Shown here: in pieces, positions 16,993-26,601 of the stretch
How positions within the stretch are numbered: position 1 is the first letter of the stretch
Layout: each line of letters starts with the position of its first letter
NCBI GenBank assembly: GCA_001898935.1
Contig: MKVT01000013.1
Coordinates: 62,001-126,000 of the forward strand
DNA length: 64,000 nucleotides
DNA from: Paludibacter sp. 47-17
GTDB taxonomy: Bacteria > Bacteroidota > Bacteroidia > Bacteroidales > Paludibacteraceae
Direction: 5' to 3'
Notes under the pieces: model-generated
The model's database searches: none
The model's input: the letters and a program-made list of their open reading frames with translations, nothing else
Told to the model about the DNA's origin: nothing
Program-made: the position numbers and the translations under genes

Positions 16993-18285
16993 TTAAGGCC
17001 GGCCGGTCCTCAACCGCTCGAACTCCAGACTGGCCATGATGAATGGTCCGAGCACTTTACCCTCGGTATCGTTGTGAATAGCCACATCCGATCCGCAGAG
17101 ATAATAATCGGCATCGCCTTTGCGGCTCCCACTCAATCCGGCCGATTCGCAACTCCCGATCAGTTTGATCGTGCCGGATGGTTCTTCCACTACGAAGGTA
17201 TCAATAAAACCCAGGTAGGAGTTAACCGCCATTTTTTTATATTTCGATGCTTTCAACACACCGAGACGCATTCCTTTCAGGTACGAATAGATAAACATAG
17301 CCGATGCCGACGATTCGAGGTAATTGGGGATATTGCAGGGCCGGCCTGTATAGCGGTTGTCGTACTGCAGTAATTGATACCAGCATCCCGACTTTTTATC
17401 GCGCCGGGCTTTTAACCCATCGGCTACCTTTTCGGTATACATCATCAACCGGGGGCGGGCAGGATGGTGCTCCGGCATGTATTCGAGCACATCCACCAGG
17501 GCGGCAAAAAACCATCCCACACCTCTTCCCCAAAACTCCATCGAACGCCCTGTTGCGGGATCGGCCCAAAACGACGAAGCTTTGTTGAGCGGTTCGGCAG
17601 CCCAGGCATGATAATTCAGCTTTTTCGCCGGATCCCAGGTATAGTGAAAAATCGTATCGAATTGCTTCGCGATATCGTCCCACGACTCCACATCGCCGGG
17701 AGCACCGAAATTGCCCTGCCATTCGGCATACAAGGCCGGCCCCATGTACAGGCCGTCGAGCCACATCTGATTCACATACTGCAATTTATGCCAGAAACCG
17801 CCTGCTCCCGGAAGGGGCGCCTCGATACGCCGGTGCTGGTATTTGAGTAAATCGCGGGTATAAGTCACATCTTTTTTGTAACGTGCGGCCTTTTCGGTCT
17901 GTCCTTTGGCGGTGGCTCCCCGGTACAATTCGAAAAAAATCTTGGCGGCATTCAGATCGTCGATATTACTTTCTCCCAAATGCATTTTCACATGATCGGC
18001 ATAATCCTGAATTCCGGCGAAATACACCTCGCTCCAGGGCTTATCGCTGTATTGCTCCCAGGCCTTTACAATCGCCTTAGCCACCAGTCCGGGCACATAG
18101 TCCCATCCGGCAGTACGCGATGCGGCAGGGGTTAAAAACGAAACCGTTTCGGTTTTATTACGGAAATCGCCCATGCGCGAATCGATAATCCATTTCGAAT
18201 ACAACGAATCGGCACGAAAGGGAGCCGCAACAGCCGAAATTACGTACAAGCTTCCAAACAAAGAAATCCAGAAAAGACGCATCAT
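16993..18285 (-). CDS. GH105 unsaturated rhamnogalacturonyl hydrolase
   Basis: A 430-residue enzyme with a cleavable signal sequence (MMRLFWISLFGSLYVISAVA). The (alpha/alpha)6 barrel of GH88/105 is seen from motifs VNQMWLDGLYMGPAL, with predicted catalytic Asp177, and MEFWGRGVGWFFAALVDVL. GH105 enzymes remove the unsaturated uronic acid left on oligosaccharides by pectate or rhamnogalacturonan lyases, using hydration of the double bond. The start is 6 bp after the stop of the SASA esterase gene, so both are one operon. With that esterase the pair fits breakdown of acetylated rhamnogalacturonan or a similar plant or bacterial polysaccharide. No lyase, SusC/D pair or regulator is adjacent, so the wider pathway must lie elsewhere. 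Confidence 0.88.
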   Translation of the reverse strand: MMRLFWISLFGSLYVISAVAAPFRADSLYSKWIIDSRMGDFRNKTETVSFLTPAASRTAGWDYVPGLVAKAIVKAWEQYSDKPWSEVYFAGIQDYADHVKMHLGESNIDDLNAAKIFFELYRGATAKGQTEKAARYKKDVTYTRDLLKYQHRRIEAPLPGAGGFWHKLQYVNQMWLDGLYMGPALYAEWQGNFGAPGDVESWDDIAKQFDTIFHYTWDPAKKLNYHAWAAEPLNKASSFWADPATGRSMEFWGRGVGWFFAALVDVLEYMPEHHPARPRLMMYTEKVADGLKARRDKKSGCWYQLLQYDNRYTGRPCNIPNYLESSASAMFIYSYLKGMRLGVLKASKYKKMAVNSYLGFIDTFVVEEPSGTIKLIGSCESAGLSGSRKGDADYYLCGSDVAIHNDTEGKVLGPFIMASLEFERLRTGRP

Positions 18286-18291
18286 ATAAAT

Positions 18292-19809
18292 TTAATGATT
18301 AGTGGTTAGTGTTATTTCAAAGCTGCTCGCCGGCAATCCTTCTTCATTGATCAAATTGCCTTCGCTGTACGGCTGCCAGCCATAATATACTTTTACGGGA
18401 CGATGGGCAACAGGTAGTACCACCTTGTTTTTCTCGATCCTGGCTTCCACCTCCGTTTTACCATCCAGCGAAAAACCTTTCAACGGTGCAGAACCGGCTG
18501 TAGCCAAACCTTTTGCATGCTTAAAACAGACTACTACCCTCCCCTTTTTGTACCCGGCCTTCTGCACCTCCGGACCGTATGCCCCTACTTTCCGGCCATA
18601 CGCTTCTTTCAGCGCAAGACGGGCCAGGCGCTCGCCTATTACTTTTTTATTGGTGGGATGCACATCGTGACGGGCCCCGTGATCGCTGCTCACAACCATT
18701 CCCGTAAAAGGAACTTCCAGGGCCAGCAACCGCTGCTCGTTGCGAAACCAGGGCCACAACTGCGAACGGTAGCGCAGCGAGTCGATCGACGAAAGCTGTA
18801 CCCAGTAAAAAGGCATCTCCGGGTTGTTCCAGGCATCGCGGTACGACGCAATCATAAGAGCTTGCAGGGCGCGAAACTCGGCCACCCGCTCCGGTTCCTG
18901 GGCATTACTTTCGCCCTGGTACAACAATATACCCTTTACCGCCAGCGGCAACAAAGGCTTAATACCCGATTCGTAGGCAAAACCCGGTTTATAGGCGTGA
19001 TTCTTACCCCGCTCGTCGGCCGGCACCTGCTTTACATCGCCTATATTCTGCCGTCCCCGTTCGCGTACCCATACCGGCAACGACTCGTTTTCCAACCAAT
19101 CGCCCGGTTGCACCTTTGACCGGAATACCGGATGGGCTTGCAAGGCTTCGGCCGGAATAAATGTCTCGAGCGGAGCCCCTCCGATCGCCAGATTGATAAT
19201 TCCGACCGGGACGCCGGTTGAAGCAATAATCTGCTTTGCAAAATAATATCCGACCGCCGAAGTTTCGGAGACCTGCTCCAACCGGCTTTCCTGCCAACCT
19301 TCCCATAAATAAAAATCACGGGTATTCAGACGGGCAACCAGCGAATCAGGGTAGCTTACTCCGTACACATACCTTCCGGCAGGGATCGGATTGTTGATAC
19401 GTAACAGGGCATTTCCGGCATGCTGTTGTTCGTCCTTGAAATGCATTTCTCGCTTCAGCGGCCATTCCATATTCGACTGGCCGGTACAAATCCACACATC
19501 GCCCAGTAAGATATTCGTCAGTGTAAGGCTCTCATTCCCCGAACTCACCCGCAGTTCGCGAGGATACGCACTGGCTTTCAAAGCCCGGAAAACGACTTTC
19601 CAACTTCCCCGTTCGTCGGCAAGCGTGTGCTGCTGTTTCCCGGCAAAAGCCACCTTTACTGTCGAACCGGCAGTGGCCGTACCGAAAAAAGCCAGAGGGA
19701 CATCGCGCTGCAACACCATATTATTGCTGAACATCCTGTCGAGCGTAAGGCCGGCCGACGCTCCCTGCACGACCAGCAGGAGCAGTAATATTATCCAACT
19801 TTTTTGCAT
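18292..19809 (-). CDS. SASA-type carbohydrate O-acetylesterase
   Basis: A 505-residue SGNH-fold esterase annotated in relatives as sialate O-acetylesterase. A signal peptide (MQKSWIILLLLLVVQGASAG) precedes a beta-sandwich; the catalytic Ser112 is in ICTGQSNMEWPL, the oxyanion region appears as LLYQGESNAQEPE, and the Asp/His dyad is expected in SSDHGARHDVHPTNK. A C-terminal beta domain (WQPYSEGNLINEEGLPASSF) completes the fold. The enzyme removes acetyl groups from sugars. Nothing nearby concerns sialic acid, and coupling to GH105 suggests an acetylated pectic or other glycan instead (inference). It is the first gene of the two-gene operon; the start lies ~160 bp from the divergent GH97 gene. 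Confidence 0.85.
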   Translation of the reverse strand: MQKSWIILLLLLVVQGASAGLTLDRMFSNNMVLQRDVPLAFFGTATAGSTVKVAFAGKQQHTLADERGSWKVVFRALKASAYPRELRVSSGNESLTLTNILLGDVWICTGQSNMEWPLKREMHFKDEQQHAGNALLRINNPIPAGRYVYGVSYPDSLVARLNTRDFYLWEGWQESRLEQVSETSAVGYYFAKQIIASTGVPVGIINLAIGGAPLETFIPAEALQAHPVFRSKVQPGDWLENESLPVWVRERGRQNIGDVKQVPADERGKNHAYKPGFAYESGIKPLLPLAVKGILLYQGESNAQEPERVAEFRALQALMIASYRDAWNNPEMPFYWVQLSSIDSLRYRSQLWPWFRNEQRLLALEVPFTGMVVSSDHGARHDVHPTNKKVIGERLARLALKEAYGRKVGAYGPEVQKAGYKKGRVVVCFKHAKGLATAGSAPLKGFSLDGKTEVEARIEKNKVVLPVAHRPVKVYYGWQPYSEGNLINEEGLPASSFEITLTTNH

Positions 19810-19914
19810 ATAACCGTTTTTTCAATCCGGTGTAAAGATACTGATTTCTGGTAAAATGAACATTATTTATCGGTATCTTACCATTTTTTCCTCTTCTCGT
19901 CGAGCCGGAAATTG

Positions 19915-19922
19915 TATTTTTG
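19915..19922 (+). promoter_or_regulatory. Candidate -7 box for GH97 (TATTTTTG)
   Basis: TATTTTTG matches TAnnTTTG 49 bp before the chosen GH97 start. An in-frame TTG at 19920 lies inside this box, which argues against it being the start codon. Confidence 0.5.
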
Positions 19923-19970
19923 CAGCCGGAAGTTGTGAAAAGCACGGTACCCTCTAACGAAAAATACATT

Positions 19971-21929
19971 ATGCGCAAAATTAAATCGTTTTTCATCGTA
20001 TTACTTGCCGGTTGCACCCTATCGGCTCAGGAACTGAGTATTGCCAGTCCCGACGGTAACACCATCGTGACGCTTACCGTCAACGACGGCCGGCCCGGCT
20101 ATAGCGTTCGGCATCATTCGGCGGTATTTCTTCGCTCTTCGCCCCTCGGGATGCAAACCAATCTGGGCGATTTCACTCAGGCGATGGCGATGGAAACCAC
20201 AGGCGAGCTGCTAAACATTGATGAAACCTACGAACTGTCGTCGATCAAAAAAAGCAAGGTTCATTACCGGGCACACGAACGCACCGTGCGTTTCACACAA
20301 GGGGGCCGGCCGGCTTTCGATGTTCAGTTCCGGGTAAGCAACAACGACATTGCATTCCGGTACCAGCTCCTCCCCTGGAACAACAACCTGGCTTGCAGGG
20401 TATTGTCCGAAGCCACCGGCTTCAGTCTGCCCGAAGGCACCAGCACCTTCCTGAGTCCGCAAAGCAAGGCCATGGTGGGATTTGCCCGCACCATGCCTAG
20501 CTACGAGATGCCTTACCGGCTCGACGACGCAATGGGTAAAAACGGTTCCGAGAATAACGGTTATACTTTTCCGGCCTTGTTCAAGGTTGGAAAAGCCGGT
20601 TGGGTTCTTGTTTCGGAAACGGGAGTCGACAGCCGCTATTGTGGAAGCCGGTTGATGGGACAGAGTGGCGGCCTATATACCATTGGTTATCCGATGCCCG
20701 ATGAGAACAATGGGAATGGCACTGCCGAACCGGGGCTTGCTTTACCGGGGTATACGCCCTGGCGTACGCTCACACTGGGCGCTACGCTACAACCGATTGT
20801 AGAAACGACCATAGTGTTTGATGTGGTGAAACCGCTGTACGGGGCATCACGCGATTACGCGGGTACGAAAGGGAGCTGGAGCTGGATTATGAAGATGGAT
20901 GGCGGGACGCGCTACGACGTGCAAAAAGAATACATCGATTTCAGTGCGGCTATGGGTTACGAAACGGTGTTGGTGGATGCATTGTGGGATACCCAGATCG
21001 GGAAAGAGAAGATCGCGGAGCTGGCCCGCTATGGCGCCGGCAAAGGGGTAGGCCTGTACCTCTGGTACAATTCCAACGGTTACTGGAACGATGCGCCCCA
21101 GGGGCCACGTGGCATCATGGACAATACGATTGCCCGCCGCGCCGAAATGGCATGGATGCGAAGTATTGGGGTGAAGGGAATTAAGGTTGATTTTTTCGGA
21201 GGCGATAAACAGGCAACCATGCAGCTGTACGAAGATATTCTGGTGGATGCCAACGAATACGGTATTGCCGTCGTTTTTCACGGTTGCACCTTACCCCGGG
21301 GCTGGGAGCGCATGTATCCCAATTTCGTGTCGGCCGAAGCTGTGCTGGCCAGCGAAAACCTTCATTTTAATCAGCACCATTGCGACCGGGAGGCCTGGAA
21401 TGCCACCATTCATCCTTTTATTCGCAACACGGTAGGATCGATGGATTTCGGCGGGAGCGCACTGAATAAGTTTTATAATGCCCATAATACCCCGGGCAGA
21501 GGCTCGAAACGGATCACTTCGGAGGTGTTTGCCCTGGCTACCGCTGTACTGTTTCAAAGCAGTGTCCAGCATTTCGCCCTGGCTCCCGGCAACCTCACCG
21601 ATGCACCTTCCTGGGCCATCGATTTCATGAAACAAGTACCTGCTACCTGGGACGATGTACAGTTGATCGACGGATATCCCGGCAAATACGTGATCCTGGC
21701 CCGCCGCAAGGGTGACACATGGTATATAGCCGGCATCAATGCACAGCAGGAAACCCTGAAAACCACGATCAGCCTGCCGATGCTCAGTGCCGGAACTCCG
21801 CTTACAATGTACCACGATGATGCCCAATTGAACGGGGCGGTGAAAACAACCCGATTGCCGAAAAAACAGCATATCCAGATTGAAATACCGCAAAACGGAG
21901 GAGTAGTGCTGGTAAACGACCGGCGGTAA
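19971..21929 (+). CDS. GH97 glycosidase, retaining (alpha-galactosidase-like) type
   Basis: From ATG 19971 the product is 652 residues, the usual GH97 length. The N-terminus (MRKIKSFFIVLLAGCTLSAQ) could be either a plain signal peptide or a lipoprotein signal (LAGC). An N-terminal beta-super-sandwich (SIASPDGNTIVTLTVNDGRP onward) precedes the catalytic barrel. Asp407 in GIKVDFFGGDKQ matches the nucleophile of retaining GH97 members; inverting SusB-like enzymes use a Glu pair elsewhere. A retaining alpha-galactosidase activity is therefore favoured over alpha-glucosidase, by analogy only. It is divergent from the esterase/GH105 operon and convergent with sbcC. The in-frame TTG 51 bp upstream is rejected because it sits in the promoter box. 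Confidence 0.88.
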   Translation: MRKIKSFFIVLLAGCTLSAQELSIASPDGNTIVTLTVNDGRPGYSVRHHSAVFLRSSPLGMQTNLGDFTQAMAMETTGELLNIDETYELSSIKKSKVHYRAHERTVRFTQGGRPAFDVQFRVSNNDIAFRYQLLPWNNNLACRVLSEATGFSLPEGTSTFLSPQSKAMVGFARTMPSYEMPYRLDDAMGKNGSENNGYTFPALFKVGKAGWVLVSETGVDSRYCGSRLMGQSGGLYTIGYPMPDENNGNGTAEPGLALPGYTPWRTLTLGATLQPIVETTIVFDVVKPLYGASRDYAGTKGSWSWIMKMDGGTRYDVQKEYIDFSAAMGYETVLVDALWDTQIGKEKIAELARYGAGKGVGLYLWYNSNGYWNDAPQGPRGIMDNTIARRAEMAWMRSIGVKGIKVDFFGGDKQATMQLYEDILVDANEYGIAVVFHGCTLPRGWERMYPNFVSAEAVLASENLHFNQHHCDREAWNATIHPFIRNTVGSMDFGGSALNKFYNAHNTPGRGSKRITSEVFALATAVLFQSSVQHFALAPGNLTDAPSWAIDFMKQVPATWDDVQLIDGYPGKYVILARRKGDTWYIAGINAQQETLKTTISLPMLSAGTPLTMYHDDAQLNGAVKTTRLPKKQHIQIEIPQNGGVVLVNDRR

Positions 21930-21998
21930 GGCGCTATGAAACTCCAATTCCGAAGAGCGTAACAGCAGGTACTAATGACGATATGGCGTGCGGATAAA

Positions 21999-24900
21999 CT
22001 AACTGCGGATATTCAACTGCCTCACTCCCGGCCCTTTCAGCGTACTCCGCCCCATCACTCCTTTCTCCACGATAATCTGGGTGTTAATACTTTCTTTCAA
22101 CCCGGCCACGTGCGAGATAATACCGATGAGACGTCCTTCCTGATGAAGGGAGTTCAGCGCATCGAGCGCTATTTCGAGGGTATCCTCGTCGAGCGTACCA
22201 AATCCCTCGTCGAGAAACAAGGTTTCAATTTTGATATTCCGGCTGGAGATCTGGGCAAGGCCCAAGGCCAGCGCCAGACTAAACAGAAACGACTCGCCGC
22301 CACTCAGGTTGTCGGTGGAGCGAACACGGTTGTTCTGGTAAGTATCCACCACCTGAATGGCGAGTGCTTCGTTGGGATCGCGACGCATTATATAGCGGTC
22401 GGTAAGCTTTTGCAACTGGATATTGGCATAATTCAAAACAATTTCGAACGTGAGTCCCTGAGCATACTTATTGAAAACACTGCCGTCGGCCGAACCAATC
22501 AGCTGATTCAGCTTCGCCCAGCGGGTCGAAATAAGTCGCTGCTTTTCAATACGATGCAACAAATCACCCAGTTGCCGGCGATTTTGCTCGTCCTGATCCA
22601 GCCGCGATCGCACCTGCACCATCGCCTCGGTAGCCGCTTCCACCTCCTGCTTCAACAACAACTCTCGTTCGCTCAGGCTCTCCAGCGTTTCCTCCGTCAG
22701 GCGTTTCGCCTTTTCCGCGTCGAGTCGCTTCCGGGTTTCCGTCAGCAAAGTTTCCAACCGATCCAGCTCCGTTTGCAATTGCCTTCGCTGCGCTTGCAGT
22801 TGCTGCATCTCTACCCTGTCTATCCGCGAATACACCAAATCGTCGATATCCACAAATTGAGACTGTCGTAACTTCTGCAACAAATCGCCCGTGGCAGCAC
22901 TTAATTCCTTGTCCACCTCACTGTACTGGACACTCGCATCCTTCAACCGCTGCACCGCCTGCCGATACAAGCGTTCGGCCTCCGTGGCAGCCTGCTGCGC
23001 CTTCTCCCACCGCTGCTCGGCCTGCTGAACTTCGTTCTGGATGCGGGCCTCTTCATCATCTACCCGCTTATCGCCAAACAATTCGCTCCGCTCGGCCTTC
23101 AAGCCCGAGAACTTCGAAAGTTTCATCTGCAATGACTCCTGCAACTCCGTCTGCTGATGCTGCCGGAGCTCCAGCGCCGACTGCCTCGAAGCCAAGCCGT
23201 TACGAACCTGATTCAATTGTAACTCCGATTCCGAAATCCGGGCGATGGCCTTCTCCCATAATGCACCACGAGCAATCAACGCATTCACCACTTCGCCACT
23301 GGTTTCGGGTATCCATTCCGGAAAACCGAAAGGCGAGATCAAGGCCGTAATCTTCTTCTTCAGTCCTTCGTATTCGGTTTGAAGCGCTGTCTGCGAAGTG
23401 TCGAGTTCGTGCAATCGTTTCTGCAGCTCGAGACTATTCAGCGCATGTAATTCAAGTGCCTTTTCAGCCGATGCTACCTCCGCTCCGGCCTGCAACTGCT
23501 CCTGCTGCAACCGCCGGATTTCGCTGTTAAATTCCGAGATCCTGTTCAGCAAAGTATGCAGCGCGTCGATGCGCAGTACCTCTTCGTCGTCGGTAGGCAG
23601 ATTACCTTCGGCATAAGGATGATGCTCCGACCCGCAAAGCGGACAAGGCTGTCCGTCGTGCAAACGGGTCCGTTCTGCTTCCAGGCTCCTGATCTTGGAC
23701 ACCAACAGCCGCTTTTCCTGAAGCAATTGCAACTCGCGGCGAATCTCCGCCTCTTCCCTTCCGCCGGTGGTGGTGGTCAACGCTGCGGTTCGGCCGGCCA
23801 CTTGCTGCTGCAACTCCCCGAGTCGCCGTTGCGCAGCCCGAAGCTGCCCTGCCAGCACGGGCTCGGTTTGCCGCAGTTGGGAGTGTTGCTGCATCAGCCG
23901 CTGGTGCAATTGCTCCTGGCGTGCGCGCTCCTCATTCATCTTGATCGATTGCTGGTAATACAGCTCAACAGCTCCGAGCGTATTCTGAATCTGCTTATCC
24001 CCGGCATGCTCTGCGAGGTATTTCTGTGCCGATGCCTGCCGGGTCTGCAGCACATCCGATTCCTGCTGCAACGCCGCGATTTCCTGCCGCAATATTCCGA
24101 TCGAGCCGGCAAATTCCTCTTCTTTCTTCCTTTCTTCTTCAATACGTGCATACTGCGAAGTCAATTCGGCATCCAGCAACCTGACCTGCCGAAAACGGGA
24201 TTGGGATTCGGCAAAGGTGAGCTTCGACGCGTTCAACCAACTTCTGGCCAGTTCCAGCGCTTCGGAACGCTCATTAAAGACCGCATGCAGTTCAGGAATC
24301 AGGCTTTCGAGCTCCTCGATCTGCTTCGTAAGCGTCTGCTTGTGAGCCGATTTCAATGTAAAGATAGTATATTCCGCATCGAGTTGCGCCGCCAGCTCGG
24401 CCCGCTCCAGCCGGAGCAACTGGGGCCGAAAATGAGCTTGTTGCTGTGCCGCAGCGGCAGTGGATTGCTCCAGCTGCTCCAACTGCTGTTGCAGTTGCTC
24501 CACTAAAAGGAGCCAGTTTTTAAACAAACTTAACTGCTGCAACACCTCATTCCGGGCAGCTAGCTGAGCGTATTGAAAAGCCAGCGTTTGCTCGAGCTCC
24601 TGCTTTTCATCTTCCTTCAGGCGGGGAATAGCTGCCGATTGATCGGTAAGGCTTTTCAACTCCCGAAACTCCTGCGACGACCGTTCGTGTGCCTTAACCG
24701 ATAGTTCGGTATAAATTTGCTTGCCGGTAATTTCCTCCAGAATAGGCGACCGCTCCTTAGGCGTAGCTTTCAGAAATTGTGCAAAAGCCCCCTGGGCCAG
24801 CATCATCGACTGCACAAACCGATCGTAATCCATACCGGTAACTTCTTCAATTTTCAGCAGGGAATCCCCTATTTTTTCGGTCAGAATCTTTTCCTCTCCG

Positions 24901-25262
24901 GCGCCGATGCCGGCTACTTCCATCTGCTGGGGCTGCAAATTACCATCGGCCTTTTCACGCGAACGGCGCTGGCTCCAGGTGGATCTGAAAATGCCTTTCT
25001 GGGTCGAAAATTCAACTTCCGAATAACAAACCCCTGTATTGGTGGTCATGATCTCATTGCCCGAGGCATTGATCGATTTTAACCGCGGCGTACGTCCGTA
25101 CAAAGCCAGGCAAATGGCATCCATCAACGTCGACTTCCCCGCACCGGTGGAACCCACGATGGCAAAAATACCATCGTTTACATACCGTGGATTGGTAAAA
25201 TCGATTTCCCATTTTCCCGCCAGAGAGTTCAGATTCTGAAAACGAACTTTTAATATTCTCAT
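21999..25262 (-). CDS. sbcC: SbcC, ATPase subunit of the SbcCD nuclease
   Basis: A 1087-residue SMC-like ATPase of the Mre11-Rad50 type. The N-terminal half of the ATPase has Walker A GSTGAGKST (about residue 37). Two very long Gln/Glu/Leu-rich coiled coils flank a zinc hook CPLCG near residue 540. The C-terminal half has signature LSGGESFLFSLALALGLAQ and Walker B ETLFLDEGFGTLD. With SbcD it opens hairpins and degrades blocked DNA ends during repair. It follows sbcD by 31 bp and ends about 70 bp from the convergent GH97 gene. Length and motif order are complete. The coiled-coil codon bias produces long but meaningless open frames on the opposite strand. Confidence 0.96.
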   Translation of the reverse strand: MRILKVRFQNLNSLAGKWEIDFTNPRYVNDGIFAIVGSTGAGKSTLMDAICLALYGRTPRLKSINASGNEIMTTNTGVCYSEVEFSTQKGIFRSTWSQRRSREKADGNLQPQQMEVAGIGAGEEKILTEKIGDSLLKIEEVTGMDYDRFVQSMMLAQGAFAQFLKATPKERSPILEEITGKQIYTELSVKAHERSSQEFRELKSLTDQSAAIPRLKEDEKQELEQTLAFQYAQLAARNEVLQQLSLFKNWLLLVEQLQQQLEQLEQSTAAAAQQQAHFRPQLLRLERAELAAQLDAEYTIFTLKSAHKQTLTKQIEELESLIPELHAVFNERSEALELARSWLNASKLTFAESQSRFRQVRLLDAELTSQYARIEEERKKEEEFAGSIGILRQEIAALQQESDVLQTRQASAQKYLAEHAGDKQIQNTLGAVELYYQQSIKMNEERARQEQLHQRLMQQHSQLRQTEPVLAGQLRAAQRRLGELQQQVAGRTAALTTTTGGREEAEIRRELQLLQEKRLLVSKIRSLEAERTRLHDGQPCPLCGSEHHPYAEGNLPTDDEEVLRIDALHTLLNRISEFNSEIRRLQQEQLQAGAEVASAEKALELHALNSLELQKRLHELDTSQTALQTEYEGLKKKITALISPFGFPEWIPETSGEVVNALIARGALWEKAIARISESELQLNQVRNGLASRQSALELRQHQQTELQESLQMKLSKFSGLKAERSELFGDKRVDDEEARIQNEVQQAEQRWEKAQQAATEAERLYRQAVQRLKDASVQYSEVDKELSAATGDLLQKLRQSQFVDIDDLVYSRIDRVEMQQLQAQRRQLQTELDRLETLLTETRKRLDAEKAKRLTEETLESLSERELLLKQEVEAATEAMVQVRSRLDQDEQNRRQLGDLLHRIEKQRLISTRWAKLNQLIGSADGSVFNKYAQGLTFEIVLNYANIQLQKLTDRYIMRRDPNEALAIQVVDTYQNNRVRSTDNLSGGESFLFSLALALGLAQISSRNIKIETLFLDEGFGTLDEDTLEIALDALNSLHQEGRLIGIISHVAGLKESINTQIIVEKGVMGRSTLKGPGVRQLNIRS

Positions 25263-25293
25263 CGTATTACTTGTAATTCACAAACACCACTCA

Positions 25294-26511
25294 TTAAAGT
25301 ACCAGCTGCTGCAGTATTTCACGAAATGCCCGGCGCAGTTCTTCCCGTTCCTCTTCGGCCACTTTATGATCGTTCATGCAGTTTTCGAATACCTCTTCTT
25401 CGGTAAGATCGTCGAGCGAACGAATTTCGCTCCCGGTTTGAAGCGCATGTGCAGCAAAATTCCGGTTTTTGATTTTCAGTGCCTGCAGTCCCGACCCTGC
25501 CAGTAATTCCTGAATTTCTTCAGTGAGCTGGGGCTTTAATTCGTCGGAAGTAAGCTCTATTTCGAGCCAGGCCGTACTTCCTCCGGCCTTCAGCTGAAGG
25601 ATGCGTTCGGATATGCCGGCAAAGTCGCCTTCGAGTCTTAACAACGATTGAAAAACAGGAACTTCGAGTTCACGAGGCAACACTCGATTATCCTGCGTAT
25701 CGGCTATAATCACTTTTTTAGCATACAATGCCTCACGAAAACCCATGGGCAGCGGCGATCCCGAATAACGAAGGGTATCGCGGCCTCCCACGCGTTGCGA
25801 ACGGTGGATATGTCCGAGCGCCACATAATCGAAAGTCGGCGGAAACAGCGAAGCATCGACATAGGCCAGCGAACCCACGTATAAATCGCGGACCCCCTCC
25901 CCTTCAAACTCTTCGCTACGCTCCGACTGGGTAAACAAATGCCCCGTGGCAATCACCGGAATGGCTCTTCCCGCCGCCCGCCGCAGCTCCTCCGCCTTTT
26001 CGGCCACCAACCGGTAATGTCCGACGATGCCCCTTATCAATTGCTCCTGTCGCGACGACACCTCATCGCCCACCTGCACCGAACGCACATCACGGTCGCG
26101 CAAAAAAGGTACGGCACAAACAATGGCCTCTGCATGGCCCTGCCGGTCGCGAAGGATTATCAACTCCTCCTCCGGATCGCCGGTCATTTCACCCACCACG
26201 TGCACATTCAGCACTTTCAGCACCTGCGCAGGCGCGTTGAGCACCGAAGGCGAATCGTGATTACCACCCACCACCACTACGTTCGTGCAACAGCCCAGCG
26301 AAACGCGGTACAGAAAATCGTAGTACATATTCAGCACACGACTGGCCGGCGTAGCCGTATCGAACACGTCGCCCGCCACAATCAGCAGTTCAACCTGCTG
26401 CTCTTCAATGGTATGGAGCAACCAGTCGAGAAATGCTTCAAATTCGCGCCACCGGTTTTGAGCATAAAGCATTCGTCCCAGGTGCCAGTCGGAAGTATGT
26501 AAAAATCGCAT
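25294..26511 (-). CDS. sbcD: SbcD, nuclease subunit of SbcCD
   Basis: A 405-residue calcineurin-like phosphoesterase, the Mre11 counterpart. The five metal-binding motifs are present in order: SDWHLG, AGDVFD, GGNHDS, ATGHLF and LGHIHR. The C-terminal ~130 residues form the capping domain that contacts SbcC. The Met start is followed at once by the first metal motif (MRFLHTSDWHLG), which fixes the start. The gene is the first of the sbcD-sbcC operon. On the minus strand a TAATTTTG box at 26543-26550 is a likely promoter, overlapping the region that drives the divergent lipoprotein gene. Confidence 0.96.
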   Translation of the reverse strand: MRFLHTSDWHLGRMLYAQNRWREFEAFLDWLLHTIEEQQVELLIVAGDVFDTATPASRVLNMYYDFLYRVSLGCCTNVVVVGGNHDSPSVLNAPAQVLKVLNVHVVGEMTGDPEEELIILRDRQGHAEAIVCAVPFLRDRDVRSVQVGDEVSSRQEQLIRGIVGHYRLVAEKAEELRRAAGRAIPVIATGHLFTQSERSEEFEGEGVRDLYVGSLAYVDASLFPPTFDYVALGHIHRSQRVGGRDTLRYSGSPLPMGFREALYAKKVIIADTQDNRVLPRELEVPVFQSLLRLEGDFAGISERILQLKAGGSTAWLEIELTSDELKPQLTEEIQELLAGSGLQALKIKNRNFAAHALQTGSEIRSLDDLTEEEVFENCMNDHKVAEEEREELRRAFREILQQLVL

Positions 26512-26542
26512 AAAAAATTGATTACAGTTAGAAACCGGAGGA

Positions 26543-26550
26543 CAAAATTA
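26543..26550 (-). promoter_or_regulatory. Candidate -7 box for sbcDC (TAATTTTG)
   Basis: On the minus strand the bases read TAATTTTG, 32 bp before sbcD. It lies back to back with the plus-strand box at 26564. Confidence 0.5.
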
Positions 26551-26563
26551 TCAAATAAATCAC

Positions 26564-26571
26564 TACTTTTG
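26564..26571 (+). promoter_or_regulatory. Candidate -7 box for the small lipoprotein gene (TACTTTTG)
   Basis: TACTTTTG fits TAnnTTTG and lies 31 bp before the start codon of the downstream lipoprotein gene. Confidence 0.55.
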
Positions 26572-26601
26572 CATGCTTCGTTCAATTAAAAAAAATAAAT
26601 C

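Noticed and set aside
21975-24506. Long plus-strand open frames (298 and 316 codons)
   Set aside because: They mirror the Gln/Leu/Glu-rich coiled coils of sbcC and show low-complexity His/Gln/Leu/Arg-rich translation only.
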